From contig NZ_JACHXA010000009.1 in the NCBI RefSeq assembly GCF_014191775.1, forward strand, positions 97,156 through 161,155: a DNA stretch of 64,000 nucleotides, read 5' to 3'. Below, one piece after another: positions 17,798 to 26,555 of this stretch (positions within the stretch are counted from its first letter, which is position 1; every line of letters begins with the position of its first letter). The translations under genes were made by a program, and so were the position numbers. The DNA is from Limibacillus halophilus (GTDB lineage Bacteria > Pseudomonadota > Alphaproteobacteria > Kiloniellales > CECT-8803). Under the pieces are notes generated by a model that was not told where the DNA came from, did not search any database, and was given only the letters and a program-made list of their open reading frames with translations.

Positions 17798-18607
17798 ATG
17801 ACATTTCTGGCGCTTTTCGTCCTGGCAATGACGGGGACGGGGCTGCTTGGAGGCGTCCTCGCAGGGATGCTCGGTGTCGGCGGGGGCATCGTCATCGTAC
17901 CGGTGCTGTTTCACCTGCTGGGGTTGTTGGGGGTGGCTGAAGGGCAGCGAATGCACGTTGCCGTGGCCACTTCACTGGCGACGATTGTGGCGACATCGGT
18001 TTCTTCGGCCAGAGCACATAGTAGACGCGGCTCGGTTGACTGGACGCTGCTGAAAAGCCTGCTCGTTTCGGTTTTGATCGGCGTTGCTGTCGGCACGGCC
18101 TTCGCCACTTACGTCAAAGGACCCGTGCTGTCGGCGATATTTGGAGCGGTCGCCCTTATCGTAGCCGCCAATATGGCTTTGCGTCGGGAGGGTTTCTCGC
18201 TGGTCGCGGAGGTACCTAAGGGCCTGTTGCGGCAGGTGTTTGGGTTCATTATCGGCGGATTCTCATCAATGATGGGTATTGGCGGCGGCACTTTGGCGGT
18301 GCCGCTGTTGAGCCTGTGCAGCTATCCGATCCGCAATGCCGTCGGCACCTCATCCGCTTTGGGGTTGGTGATCGCGGTTCCGGCGACCGCAGGATTTATC
18401 TACGGCGGCTGGCAGGGTATCGACCTTCCGCCCTTCAGCCTTGGTTACGTCAATGTGCTGGGATTCTTGTTGATAGCGCCGGCGACCGTCCTGACGGCAC
18501 CTTGGGGGGCGCGCATTGCCCACAGCATCAACGTCAACTATCTCCGAAAAGCGTTTGCCTTGTTTCTGATCATCACCGGCATTCGTATGATCGTCAGCCT
18601 TTTCTGA
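17798..18607 (+). CDS. TSUP-family permease (sulfite/sulfoacetate exporter TauE/SafE)
   Basis: About 269 residues with roughly eight membrane helices. The duplicated TSUP signatures are clear: GGVLAGMLGVGGGIVIVPVL near the N-terminus and GGFSSMMGIGGGTLAVPLLS in the second half, and TSSALGLVIAVPAT fits the family. Members export sulfite, sulfonates or related anions; the substrate cannot be set here. The start is uncertain: the frame is open back to 17687, and 17798 is chosen because it begins just before the first membrane helix. The 3' end overlaps the convergent PAP2 gene by 14 bases. Confidence 0.85.
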   Translation: MTFLALFVLAMTGTGLLGGVLAGMLGVGGGIVIVPVLFHLLGLLGVAEGQRMHVAVATSLATIVATSVSSARAHSRRGSVDWTLLKSLLVSVLIGVAVGTAFATYVKGPVLSAIFGAVALIVAANMALRREGFSLVAEVPKGLLRQVFGFIIGGFSSMMGIGGGTLAVPLLSLCSYPIRNAVGTSSALGLVIAVPATAGFIYGGWQGIDLPPFSLGYVNVLGFLLIAPATVLTAPWGARIAHSINVNYLRKAFALFLIITGIRMIVSLF

Positions 18608-19409
18608 ACGACCTGAACCAGTTTGCGGTGATATCCCGACGCACCAACGGGCCATGCAACAGCCACGCAAGCCCCAGCATCAGTAGGAAAGAGAAGTAGA
18701 CATCGCTGAGGAAGTGGCCGCCCTGCAGAATGCGAACCGCACTCAACAACGACCCGTAAGCAAATGCGCAAACCATGCCGGTCCCCCGCCGCCAACCTGG
18801 CGGCAACAGAAAGGCGACCGCCAGGAACAGAAATCCCAGACTGGCCTCGCCTGAGATGAAAGAGCAGTTGCTTTCGCACTGATCCGATAAAATCCAGGCT
18901 GGCGAGAAGTCCTTTTCCCAGTGGCTGAGCTCGGCAAGATGCAGCGGACGGGCACGGCCCCAGATTTCCTTTAAGAAGAGGTTGGTGATCAACAGCACGC
19001 CCAGAAGGGCATTGCTTACCAGATAGAGGATCGCCGGACGGCCCAGTCCGAAAAGATAACGGCCTTTGATGCTGCACCAAAGCAGCGACAGGCCGCATGC
19101 CGCAGCAAGAACGTAAGCCGGAATCGACAAGGCGGCGCGAAAGTCATCCATCCGGTAGTTCGTTATGTTGAGAGAGAAAAAGCCGAAATCGAACAGGTGC
19201 GCGACCCAGCGATCAATCTCGGCCTGCCCCTCTGCCGTAAAGAAGGGCTGCTGCCAGGCAAAGGGAAAGCCGTCTATGGCCGGCAGGTAGAACTGCCGGG
19301 CCATCCAAAGATCGATCTCGGGGCGCAAAGTCAGGAGCAGCCCAATGCCCAGCAGTGGGATGGCTATGGCAAGTGGCCGTACGAAGCGATAAGGGGGGGC
19401 AGTCAACAA
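18594..19409 (-). CDS. PAP2-family membrane phosphatase
   Basis: 271 residues with about six hydrophobic segments. The three PAP2 motifs are KEIWGRARP, CSFISGEAS and SAVRILQGGHFLSDV with the catalytic His. In motif 2 the usual PSGH is SGEA, a form I associate with LpxE/LpxF-like lipid phosphatases rather than undecaprenyl pyrophosphatases. The likely role is dephosphorylation of a lipid (lipid A, phosphatidylglycerophosphate or a polyprenyl phosphate) on the periplasmic face. The start appears to be TTG after AGGAG and is only moderately certain. Confidence 0.82.
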   Translation of the reverse strand: MLTAPPYRFVRPLAIAIPLLGIGLLLTLRPEIDLWMARQFYLPAIDGFPFAWQQPFFTAEGQAEIDRWVAHLFDFGFFSLNITNYRMDDFRAALSIPAYVLAAACGLSLLWCSIKGRYLFGLGRPAILYLVSNALLGVLLITNLFLKEIWGRARPLHLAELSHWEKDFSPAWILSDQCESNCSFISGEASLGFLFLAVAFLLPPGWRRGTGMVCAFAYGSLLSAVRILQGGHFLSDVYFSFLLMLGLAWLLHGPLVRRDITANWFRSFRKG

Positions 19410-19461
19410 GGGGCGCGGCCCTCCTGGTCATTGCCGCCTGGGAAGCGCGCCTGGCCGCACC

Positions 19462-20109
19462 CTACTTCTTGCCGCGGCTGATCGACTGAAGCTGTTGCTG
19501 GAGCGCTTCTACCTGACGCCGGAGTTGCTGTAGTTGGTCGTCGTCCGGACCATCCGAATCGTCCGATGAATCCGTTGTGGGCGGCTGGCCCTGCTGCCCC
19601 TTTTCGTCGCCGGCGAAGGGAGAAAACATTTTCATCGCGCTTTCGAAGAAGGCGACGTTCTGCTTGCTCATTTCCTCGATGTTGCCAAAGGGAAACATGC
19701 CGCCCAAAGTGTCCTGCATCGATTGGCGCATCTGCTCCTGATTCTTCTGCAGGGATGCCATCATGTGCTCAAGGTAGCGCGGCACCATCCATTCCATGTT
19801 ATCGCCGTAGTATCCGATGAGCTGGCGCAGGAACGAAATCGGTAGCAGATTTGTGCCTTTCGATTCTTCCTCGACGATGATTTGCGTCAATACGCTTCGC
19901 GTGATGTCGTCGCCGGCCTTGGCGTCGTAAACCACGAAATCAACGCCGTCTTTGACCATCTGGCAAAGGTGGTCGAGAGTGACGTAGCTGCTGGTCGCGG
20001 TGTTGTAGAGGCGCCGGTTGGCGTACTTTTTGATAACGACGATCTCGTCATCCTTTTTGCCGGTCGTTTTGTCGCCGGTCTTCGCTTCCGTCGGTTTTGA
20101 CTTCTGCAT
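19462..20109 (-). CDS. phaR: Polyhydroxyalkanoate synthesis repressor PhaR
   Basis: 215 residues. The PHB/PHA accumulation regulator DNA-binding domain is visible as VIKKYANRRLYNTATSSYVT at about residues 25-44, followed by HLCQMVKDGVDFVVYDAKAG and the PHB_acc repeats DITRSVLTQIIVEEE and FLRQLIGYYGDNMEW. The C-terminus is acidic and then Gln-rich (QLRRQVEALQQQLQ), a short coiled coil. PhaR binds both PHB and the phasin/pha promoters, releasing DNA when granules form. It is divergent from the PhaE-like/PhaC-like pair across a 177-base spacer. GGGAAG precedes the ATG at 20109. Confidence 0.93.
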   Translation of the reverse strand: MQKSKPTEAKTGDKTTGKKDDEIVVIKKYANRRLYNTATSSYVTLDHLCQMVKDGVDFVVYDAKAGDDITRSVLTQIIVEEESKGTNLLPISFLRQLIGYYGDNMEWMVPRYLEHMMASLQKNQEQMRQSMQDTLGGMFPFGNIEEMSKQNVAFFESAMKMFSPFAGDEKGQQGQPPTTDSSDDSDGPDDDQLQQLRRQVEALQQQLQSISRGKK

Positions 20110-20286
20110 GGACACTTCCCGCCCTATCCATTGAATTTTTTGGCATTGCACACAGGATTGTGCTGCGCCGCGTCAAGATATGTCAATGTTTGACCAATGA
20201 CCCTATGGCGATCTCGGTAAGCCGCGGTTGGTTTAAATCATTCGCCTTGGTCAATGATGGCCGCCAGACCTATAATTGTTGCCACC

Positions 20287-20811
20287 ATGAAACAGAGCGA
20301 CGATGACACGAATGCAGAGGCTGCGCTGGCGCGCCGCTTCTTGGACTTATGGGAAGACCAGATGGCTCGGGCTTGCAGCGACCCGCAAGCGTTGAGCTTA
20401 CTGAGACTCTCGGGCCTTGGTGTCGTTTCCGATGCCGATGCGAAAGCCGCCTCGCCCTTGTTGTTGTGGCAACAGAGCATGGCGGGCATGATGGAATTCT
20501 GGAAATCCCAGGGAAGTGAAGGGGATGGCACGAGCGCGGCGCGGGCCAGCACAGATCGACAAGAAAGGCGGGCGGGACACGACGATGCCCCGAACGGAGC
20601 AACTGCGTCCGGCGCTAGAGCGCCAGGGACCGCGTCCGTTGCCGCTGCATCTGGCGACCGCGACGCTGCTCTGGGGCTCATCCTTGAGCGCCTGGACACT
20701 CTGGAAAAGCGACTCGCTACGCTGGAGCGCCAGTCTGCAGGCAGCAAAGCCGGCGCAAGAGGAAGCAAGCGAGCAGGCACTAAGGGCAGCCCTGGAAAAA
20801 TGCGATCCTGA
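20287..20811 (+). CDS. PhaE-like accessory protein of the PHA synthase locus
   Basis: About 174 residues (ATG at 20254 is an alternative start). FLDLWEDQMARACSDPQALS and WQQSMAGMMEFWKSQ resemble the helical N-terminal part of PhaE and phasins. A low-complexity Ala/Gly/Ser segment follows, then a heptad-rich coiled coil ILERLDTLEKRLATLERQ and a basic tail. It lies immediately before a PhaC-like synthase and overlaps it out of frame by some 227 bases. A class III-like PhaE subunit or granule protein is the best guess; similarity is weak and compositional. The coiled coil and position argue that it is a real gene. Confidence 0.55.
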   Translation: MKQSDDDTNAEAALARRFLDLWEDQMARACSDPQALSLLRLSGLGVVSDADAKAASPLLLWQQSMAGMMEFWKSQGSEGDGTSAARASTDRQERRAGHDDAPNGATASGARAPGTASVAAASGDRDAALGLILERLDTLEKRLATLERQSAGSKAGARGSKRAGTKGSPGKMRS

Positions 20812-21850
20812 GGTATTTCAAACGGCGCTCGCCCAAGCAGTCAGGGAACGGATGGGTCGGTTTCTGGATGGTGTAGAGGCCTACCGGTCCTATCCCGAAC
20901 ACCGAGAGTTACCTGAAATGCCGGTCGTCTGGCAGGAGGGCAATAGCCGCTTGCTCGATTATGCCCCGGACGCGCCTTCCGACGCGCCGACGGTGCTGTT
21001 CGTTCCGTCGCTGGTCAATCGCTTCTATGTCCTTGATCTGGACCGGGAAACCAGCCTCCTACGCTGGTTGGCGCGCGAGGGCTTCAAGCCAGTAGTGATG
21101 GATTGGGGCGCGCCGGGTGAAAGCGAGATGGATTTCACTCTGACCGACTACGTCGCCGGTCGTCTTGAAGCTGCGCTTGATGCGCTCAAGCAAATTCAGG
21201 AAGGACCACTGCATCTCGCGGGCTACTGCATGGGTGGGCTTTTGGCCTTGGCGCTGGCGCAGCGCCGCAGTCGCGATTTCGCCAGCTTGGTGTTAATGGC
21301 CGCACCATGGGATTTTCACGCAGAGCAACCTGAAGCGGCCCGGCTCTTGGGACTGCAGGCCGAGGTCATGGCGCCCTTGCTCAGGACGATGGGCGTGATG
21401 CCAACGGATATGATCCAGAGCTATTTTGCGCTTCTCGACCCGGCAGGTGTGCTGCGGAAATTCCTCGCCTTCGCGCAGTTTGAGCCTGGCAGCCCGAAGG
21501 CTCGACGATTTGTCGCACTGGAAGATTGGTTGAACGACGGTGTTCCCCTGGCGGCGAAAGTGGCTGGGGAATGTTTGTCCGGTTGGTATGGCCGTAATGA
21601 ACCCGCGCGCGGTCGCTGGCGTATCGCGGGACACCCCGTAAAGCCCGAGGATTTGCGCCTACCGGCGCTGGTCATGGTTCCGGCGCAAGACCGCATTGTG
21701 CCGCCCCGATCCGCCCTGGCGCTGGCCGCTGCCTTGCCGGGCGCGCAAGTCGAGCAGCCGAAGCTCGGGCACATCGGCATGGTGGTTTCCGCACGCGCGC
21801 CCGAGCGGATTTGGAAGCCGCTCGTCGAATGGCTTTCGGCGCGCAGCTAG
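20585..21850 (+). CDS. PhaC-like poly(3-hydroxyalkanoate) synthase, short form
   Basis: 421 residues from the ATG at 20585. An alpha/beta hydrolase fold with a lipase-like box in which Cys replaces Ser: HLAGYCMGGLLALALA, nucleophile C215. The catalytic Asp is D369 in PAQDRIVPPRS and the His is H396 in LGHIGMV. VPSLVNRFYVLDLD and VVMDWGAPGE are PHA synthase blocks. It is shorter than class I PhaC (about 580), closer to class III PhaC. It polymerises 3-hydroxyacyl-CoA made by PhaA and PhaB, encoded just downstream. GTG 20516 or ATG 20525 are alternative starts. The N-terminal RQGPRPLPLHLA segment lies in the zone of overlap with the upstream gene. Confidence 0.78.
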   Translation: MPRTEQLRPALERQGPRPLPLHLATATLLWGSSLSAWTLWKSDSLRWSASLQAAKPAQEEASEQALRAALEKCDPEVFQTALAQAVRERMGRFLDGVEAYRSYPEHRELPEMPVVWQEGNSRLLDYAPDAPSDAPTVLFVPSLVNRFYVLDLDRETSLLRWLAREGFKPVVMDWGAPGESEMDFTLTDYVAGRLEAALDALKQIQEGPLHLAGYCMGGLLALALAQRRSRDFASLVLMAAPWDFHAEQPEAARLLGLQAEVMAPLLRTMGVMPTDMIQSYFALLDPAGVLRKFLAFAQFEPGSPKARRFVALEDWLNDGVPLAAKVAGECLSGWYGRNEPARGRWRIAGHPVKPEDLRLPALVMVPAQDRIVPPRSALALAAALPGAQVEQPKLGHIGMVVSARAPERIWKPLVEWLSARS

Positions 21851-22052
21851 TCATAGTTCGTCATGCGAATATCTGCATGATTTCGGTTTCCGGCTTCACG
21901 GGTTCACCTTGCGGGCCGGGTGGCGGCGGGCTATATCAGAGGGGATTGTTGCATCGCAGCGTGAGGTTGGGGTCTTCTACGACCTCCCTGCGACCTGGAG
22001 GGTCGCGCCCTCGTGGCCCGCATGCAAATGAAAAATAGGAGGTCCTTTCTCA

Positions 22053-23228
22053 ATGGCCGATATCGTGATTGCCAGTGCCGTTCGCACGGCGGTTGGCGCT
22101 TTCAATGGGGGGCTCTCCAGCGTCCCGGCGTCCTATCTTGGAACCACCGTCATCAAAGAAGCCTTGAACCGAGCCAAGCTCGAAGCTGGCGATGTCGATG
22201 AAGTTGTGCTGGGCCAGATTCTTTCCGCTGGCGCCGGGCAGAATCCGGCGCGTCAGGCTGCAGTGCATGCGGGTATTCCCGTCGAAAAAACGGCTTATCA
22301 GATCAACCAGCTTTGCGGTTCGGGTCTTCGGACGGTGGCGCTGGGCTCGCAAGCCATTCAATGCGGAGACGCCAAGGTCGTCGTCGCTGGTGGGCAGGAG
22401 TCCATGAGCCAGGCACCGCACGTGGCGCATCTGCGTAACGGTGCGAAGATGGGTGACGTGAAGTTCATCGATTCGATGATCCGCGATGGTCTTTGGGACG
22501 CGTTCAACGGTTACCACATGGGCAACACAGCCGAGAATGTTGCGCGCAAGTGGCAACTGACCCGGGATGAGCAGGATGCTTTTGCTGCATCTTCCCAGCA
22601 GAAAGCCGAAGCGGCGCAAAAGGCGGGTCGCTTTGCCGATGAGATCGTTCCGGTTGTGATAAGCAGCCGCAAGGGCGATGTTGTCGTCGACAGCGACGAG
22701 CATCCCAAGCACGGCACTACGGCAGAAAGCCTTGCCAAGCTTCGTCCGGCTTTCGACAAGGAAGGCACCGTCACCGCGGGCAACGCCAGCGGTATCAACG
22801 ATGGTGCCGCCGCGGTCGTGTTGATGGAGGCTGGCGAAGCCGCGCGTCGCGGCGTGCAGCCGTTGGCCCGGATCGTTTCCTGGGCGACCTGTGGCGTCGA
22901 TCCCGCGATCATGGGTACCGGCCCCATTCCCTCGTCGCGCTTGGCACTGGAGAAAGCGGGTTGGACTGCCGACGATCTGGACCTGATCGAAGCCAACGAA
23001 GCTTTTGCGGCCCAGGCTTTGGCCGTCAACAAGGATATGGGCTGGGATCCTGCAAAGGTGAATGTCAACGGCGGTGCGATTGCACTCGGCCATCCGATCG
23101 GCGCTTCGGGCGCTCGGGTTCTCGTGACTTTGCTGCACGAAATGCAACGCCGCGACGCCAAGAAGGGCTTGGCGACCCTGTGCATCGGCGGTGGCATGGG
23201 TATTGCCATGTGCGTGGCGCGCGACTGA
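22053..23228 (+). CDS. phaA: Acetyl-CoA acetyltransferase (beta-ketothiolase)
   Basis: 391 residues, the canonical thiolase length. The acyl-enzyme Cys is C88 in [13 protein letters not shown], the catalytic His lies in [12 protein letters not shown], and the second Cys is in [10 protein letters not shown]. It condenses two acetyl-CoA to acetoacetyl-CoA, the first step of PHB synthesis. AGGAGG sits upstream of the ATG. A strong terminator follows, then phaB 180 bases later. Confidence 0.95.
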   Translation: MADIVIASAVRTAVGAFNGGLSSVPASYLGTTVIKEALNRAKLEAGDVDEVVLGQILSAGAGQNPARQAAVHAGIPVEKTAYQINQLCGSGLRTVALGSQAIQCGDAKVVVAGGQESMSQAPHVAHLRNGAKMGDVKFIDSMIRDGLWDAFNGYHMGNTAENVARKWQLTRDEQDAFAASSQQKAEAAQKAGRFADEIVPVVISSRKGDVVVDSDEHPKHGTTAESLAKLRPAFDKEGTVTAGNASGINDGAAAVVLMEAGEAARRGVQPLARIVSWATCGVDPAIMGTGPIPSSRLALEKAGWTADDLDLIEANEAFAAQALAVNKDMGWDPAKVNVNGGAIALGHPIGASGARVLVTLLHEMQRRDAKKGLATLCIGGGMGIAMCVARD

Positions 23229-23257
23229 ACGACGCTCTAGGCGCTACACGGAAAAGG

Positions 23258-23287
23258 CGCGGCGGCCGGTGTGGCCGCCGCGTTTTT
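23258..23287 (+). terminator. Terminator between phaA and phaB
   Basis: Perfect 10-bp stem CGCGGCGGCC / GGCCGCCGCG with a GGTGT loop, followed by five T residues. A classic intrinsic terminator placed between phaA and phaB, suggesting that phaB has its own promoter or depends on partial read-through. Confidence 0.88.
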
Positions 23288-23408
23288 ATACGGGCGCGCC
23301 GCTTTGCTCGGATATTGTCACCGCACTTGGCCTGATGGGCGCTTCCGTGTTTTCATCGTTTCTCAGGGTAAGCTGGCATCGAGAAGCAAACCAGGGAGGT
23401 CATGAAAT

Positions 23409-24134
23409 ATGGGACGAGTAGCAGTTGTCACGGGTGGCACGCGCGGAATCGGCGCAGCCATCTCCATCGGCCTCAAGGATGCAGGCTACAGCGTCGCCGC
23501 AAATTATGCGGGCAACGATGAAGCTGCAAACAGCTTTAAGGCAGAGACGGGCATCTCGGTCTACAAATGGGACGTGTCGGATTTCGATGCCTGTAAGGAA
23601 GGGCTCGCTGCCGTTGAAGCGGATCTTGGGCCGGTTGAGATTCTGGTCAACAACGCGGGCATCACGCGTGACACTACGCTGCATCGTATGTCGCCGGAGC
23701 AGTGGCGTGCGGTGGTTAGCACCAATCTCGATTCTTTGTTCAACATGACCCGAAACGTGATCGAGGGCATGCGCGAACGCGGATTTGGCCGGATCGTGTC
23801 TATTTCGTCGATCAATGGGCAGAAGGGTCAGTTCGGGCAAGCCAACTATTCGGCGGCAAAGGCTGGGGTTGCCGGCTTTACCAAGGCGGTGGCTCAGGAA
23901 AACGCCGCCAAAGGCATTACGGTCAACGTTATTGCGCCCGGCTATATCGGCACCGAGATGGTGCGGGCGGTTCCCGAGGAAGTCTTGAAAAGCAAGATAC
24001 TGCCGCAAATTCCCGTTGGCCGGTTGGGCGAACCGGAGGAGATTGCGCGCAGCGTTGTTTTTCTTGCCTCGGACGAGGCTGGATTCATCACCGGGTCAAC
24101 CCTGACGGTGAACGGCGGGCAATACATGATCTGA
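23409..24134 (+). CDS. phaB: Acetoacetyl-CoA reductase
   Basis: 241 residues of the short-chain dehydrogenase family. The NADP-binding motif is TGGTRGIG near residues 8-15, NNAG is near residue 82, and the catalytic triad is Ser in ISSINGQKGQFG with Tyr and Lys in YSAAKAG. GYIGTEMVRAVPEEV is characteristic of PhaB. It reduces acetoacetyl-CoA to (R)-3-hydroxybutyryl-CoA, the PHB monomer. GGGAGG lies upstream of the ATG. Confidence 0.94.
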   Translation: MGRVAVVTGGTRGIGAAISIGLKDAGYSVAANYAGNDEAANSFKAETGISVYKWDVSDFDACKEGLAAVEADLGPVEILVNNAGITRDTTLHRMSPEQWRAVVSTNLDSLFNMTRNVIEGMRERGFGRIVSISSINGQKGQFGQANYSAAKAGVAGFTKAVAQENAAKGITVNVIAPGYIGTEMVRAVPEEVLKSKILPQIPVGRLGEPEEIARSVVFLASDEAGFITGSTLTVNGGQYMI

Positions 24135-24216
24135 CGCAACAGGGAAATTTGCACGGCGTCGGGCTTGCGTAGATGCAAGCATCGGAAGAACCAACTTCTC
24201 AATTTCGGGAATACAG

Positions 24217-25125
24217 ATGACAGCAGGTGTGGAGCATGTCGGCGGTCGCCAAAGATTGGCTACGCTGGTAGGGTTTCTTGCGGTTTTATTGTGGGCGCTA
24301 TTGGCTCTTTTTACGGCAGCGGCGGGGGCTATTCCCCCGTTTCAACTTCTATCGCTTTCGTTTGCCACCGCTTTTTTGGTCAGTCTTTGCTTCCTGTTGC
24401 GCCGCGGTCGCGCCGGCTTGTCGGCTTTGCGGCAACCTTGGCCCGTTTGGGCAGTTGGGGTCGGAGGCTTGTTCGGCTATCACCTCTTTTACTTCATCGC
24501 CTTGCAGAATGCACCGCCGGTCGAGGCTGGTTTGATCGCCTACCTCTGGCCTTTGCTGATCGTCATTTTCTCGGCCATGTTGCCGGGTGAAAAACTACGG
24601 TGGTTTCATGTTGCCGGTGCGCTGCTGGGATTGCTGGGCGCAGCCCTCCTTGTGACCGACGGCGGACGGGTTTCTTTCAAGACCGAGTACATGACGGGCT
24701 ATATCGCCGCGCTGGTCTGCGCACTTATCTGGTCAAGCTATTCCGTCATCAACCGGCGGTTCGGAACCGTGCCTACGGAGATCGTTTCGGGATTCTGCGC
24801 GGTTGTTGCCGTTTTGGGTGCATTTTTCCATCTGTTGTTCGAGCCAACGGTTCTGCCGACGGCAACGCAATGGCTGGCGATTATCGGATTGGGCCTGGGA
24901 CCGGTGGGGATTGCTTTTTTCTTCTGGGATTTTGGGACCAAGCATGGCCACATCCAGACGCTAGGCGCCTCGTCGTACATGGCGCCTCTGCTCTCAACGA
25001 TCGTGCTGGTCGCAGCGGGGCTCGCTTCGCCCAGCCTAAGCCTGGCGGTGGCTACGATACTGATCGTCTGTGGAGCAGCGTTGGCCGCCAAGGACATGTT
25101 ACTGCGGCGTGGCAAGCAGGGATGA
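24217..25125 (+). CDS. EamA/DMT-family exporter (YddG-like)
   Basis: 302 residues with ten predicted membrane helices in two EamA repeats. Recognisable blocks are VGFLAVLLWALLALFTAA, APPVEAGLIAYLWPLLIVIF and the second-half ALVCALIWSSYSVINRRF. The arrangement resembles YddG, which exports aromatic amino acids, but DMT substrates are poorly predictable. It follows phaB after 82 bases and precedes a HAD gene by 12 bases, so the two may be co-transcribed. Confidence 0.85.
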   Translation: MTAGVEHVGGRQRLATLVGFLAVLLWALLALFTAAAGAIPPFQLLSLSFATAFLVSLCFLLRRGRAGLSALRQPWPVWAVGVGGLFGYHLFYFIALQNAPPVEAGLIAYLWPLLIVIFSAMLPGEKLRWFHVAGALLGLLGAALLVTDGGRVSFKTEYMTGYIAALVCALIWSSYSVINRRFGTVPTEIVSGFCAVVAVLGAFFHLLFEPTVLPTATQWLAIIGLGLGPVGIAFFFWDFGTKHGHIQTLGASSYMAPLLSTIVLVAAGLASPSLSLAVATILIVCGAALAAKDMLLRRGKQG

Positions 25126-25137
25126 GATGACACGGTA

Positions 25138-25827
25138 ATGGTGCATGGTGTTCCTTCTCCCGGTTTGCTCATCTTCGATTGCGATGGGGTTCTGATCGAC
25201 AGCGAGACGCTCGCCTGTCAGGCCATTGCCGATGAACTGGCCGGTTGGGGCCTTCGGTATGAAGGCGCCGAGGTGGCAAAGCGTTTTGCCGGATATACCG
25301 ACCGGCAGATTGCCGATCAGGTAACCCAGGAGACGAGGGTTTCTCTCCCGAAGGATTTTCCGCTTCGTGTTCAGAACCGGGCGCTGGAGGCGTTCGAAAC
25401 ATCGCTCAAGACGCCGCCCGGTATTCATGAACTCTTGCGCAGCGACCAACGCCCACGCTGCGTTGCCTCCAACTCTGGCCGAAACCGCCTCCGTCGCGCC
25501 CTGGAAATTGTCGATTTGCTGGATTTTTTCGGGGGCCGGAGCCTGTTCAGCGCAGAGCAGGTGCCGCAGCCTAAGCCGGCGCCCGATCTGCATCTTCTGG
25601 CCGCCGGTATGTTTGGTTTTGCACCGGAGAATTGTTTGGTGATCGAAGACAGCGGTACGGGAGTCCAAGCGGCGCGCAATGCCGGGATGCAGGTCGTCGG
25701 TTTTCTCGGCGCCACTCATCTGGACCGATCGGAACGCACCGCCCAGGCGCAACATCTATCGAGCCTGGGCGCGGTCGCTATCTTCAATGATTTCACAAGT
25801 TTAGGTGACTGGCTCCGGCAACTTTAA
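25138..25827 (+). CDS. HAD-superfamily phosphatase (subfamily IA, YieH-like)
   Basis: 229 residues. Motif I is IFDCDGVLIDSE with both aspartates, motif II is the Ser in CVASNSGRN, the motif III Lys is in PQPKPAPDL, and motif IV is VIEDSGTGVQAA. The cap domain lies between motifs I and II, as in subfamily IA sugar-phosphate phosphatases such as YieH or phosphoglycolate phosphatase. The substrate is not determined. It lies 12 bases after the EamA gene. Confidence 0.87.
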   Translation: MVHGVPSPGLLIFDCDGVLIDSETLACQAIADELAGWGLRYEGAEVAKRFAGYTDRQIADQVTQETRVSLPKDFPLRVQNRALEAFETSLKTPPGIHELLRSDQRPRCVASNSGRNRLRRALEIVDLLDFFGGRSLFSAEQVPQPKPAPDLHLLAAGMFGFAPENCLVIEDSGTGVQAARNAGMQVVGFLGATHLDRSERTAQAQHLSSLGAVAIFNDFTSLGDWLRQL

Positions 25828-25838
25828 AAGCTCCAGGA

Positions 25839-26468
25839 TCAAGCCTCGGGCGGTTGGTTGTTCACCATGGAGGGTCGTGCCGAGAACCCCTGATACCACG
25901 CCGCAAGTCGCGGGTGACTGGCTTGCCACTGCTCACCGGCAAAGCGGAAGTCGATGTATCCGAGTGCGCAGGCTACGGTGATCTGACCAATCGTCAGGCC
26001 GCCGCCCGCGAGTTCGTCGGACTGGGCTTCGAGTTGGGCGATGGCGTTGCGCACCTTTTGAAGCTGCTTATCGACCCAGGGCTGCCACCGCTTTTCCTCG
26101 GGTCGCCTCCCTTCGAGCATGGCCAGGATCGCCGCGTCGAGAATGCCATCCCCCAGAGCCTGTTGTTGGAGCGCCTGCCAGCGCGGCGCGCCGGCCGACG
26201 GAAACACTCGCGGGCCGTCGTGTAGGCTGTCCAGGTACTCGCAGATGACAGGAGAATCAAACAAGATCCGCCCGTCTTCCAATTCTAGGGTTGGCACCTT
26301 GGCAAGCGGATTGACCTTGCCGATCGGGTCGTCGGGATTTTGCGTATTGGTAGGGATCTTTTCAATCAAGTCGGCCAAGCCGACTTCGGTCGCGGTGACC
26401 ATCACCTTGCGTACATAAGGCGAGGTCGGGGAGAAACGCAACTTCATGGTCGAAGCGTTCGTGCTCAT
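25839..26468 (-). CDS. Glutathione S-transferase family protein
   Basis: 209 residues from the ATG at 26468, which has AAAGGAAAT upstream; the open frame runs further back. The N-terminal thioredoxin-like domain has LRFSPTSPYVRKVMVTATEV with the catalytic Ser-Pro-Tyr region, NPLAKVPTLELEDG (cis-Pro) and FDSPVICEYLDS (the glutathione-contacting Ser). The C-terminal helical domain has GGLTIGQITVACALGYIDFR. It conjugates or reduces small electrophiles with glutathione. It is on the same strand as gloB, with an 87-base gap. Confidence 0.87.
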   Translation of the reverse strand: MSTNASTMKLRFSPTSPYVRKVMVTATEVGLADLIEKIPTNTQNPDDPIGKVNPLAKVPTLELEDGRILFDSPVICEYLDSLHDGPRVFPSAGAPRWQALQQQALGDGILDAAILAMLEGRRPEEKRWQPWVDKQLQKVRNAIAQLEAQSDELAGGGLTIGQITVACALGYIDFRFAGEQWQASHPRLAAWYQGFSARPSMVNNQPPEA

Positions 26469-26555
26469 GGGACGTGATTTCCTTTCAAGTGCAATCGCAA
26501 AGGCCGTGGAAGTATTGGGCAAAGCGCGATCATCGTAGGCAATTAGTAGAAGAAC

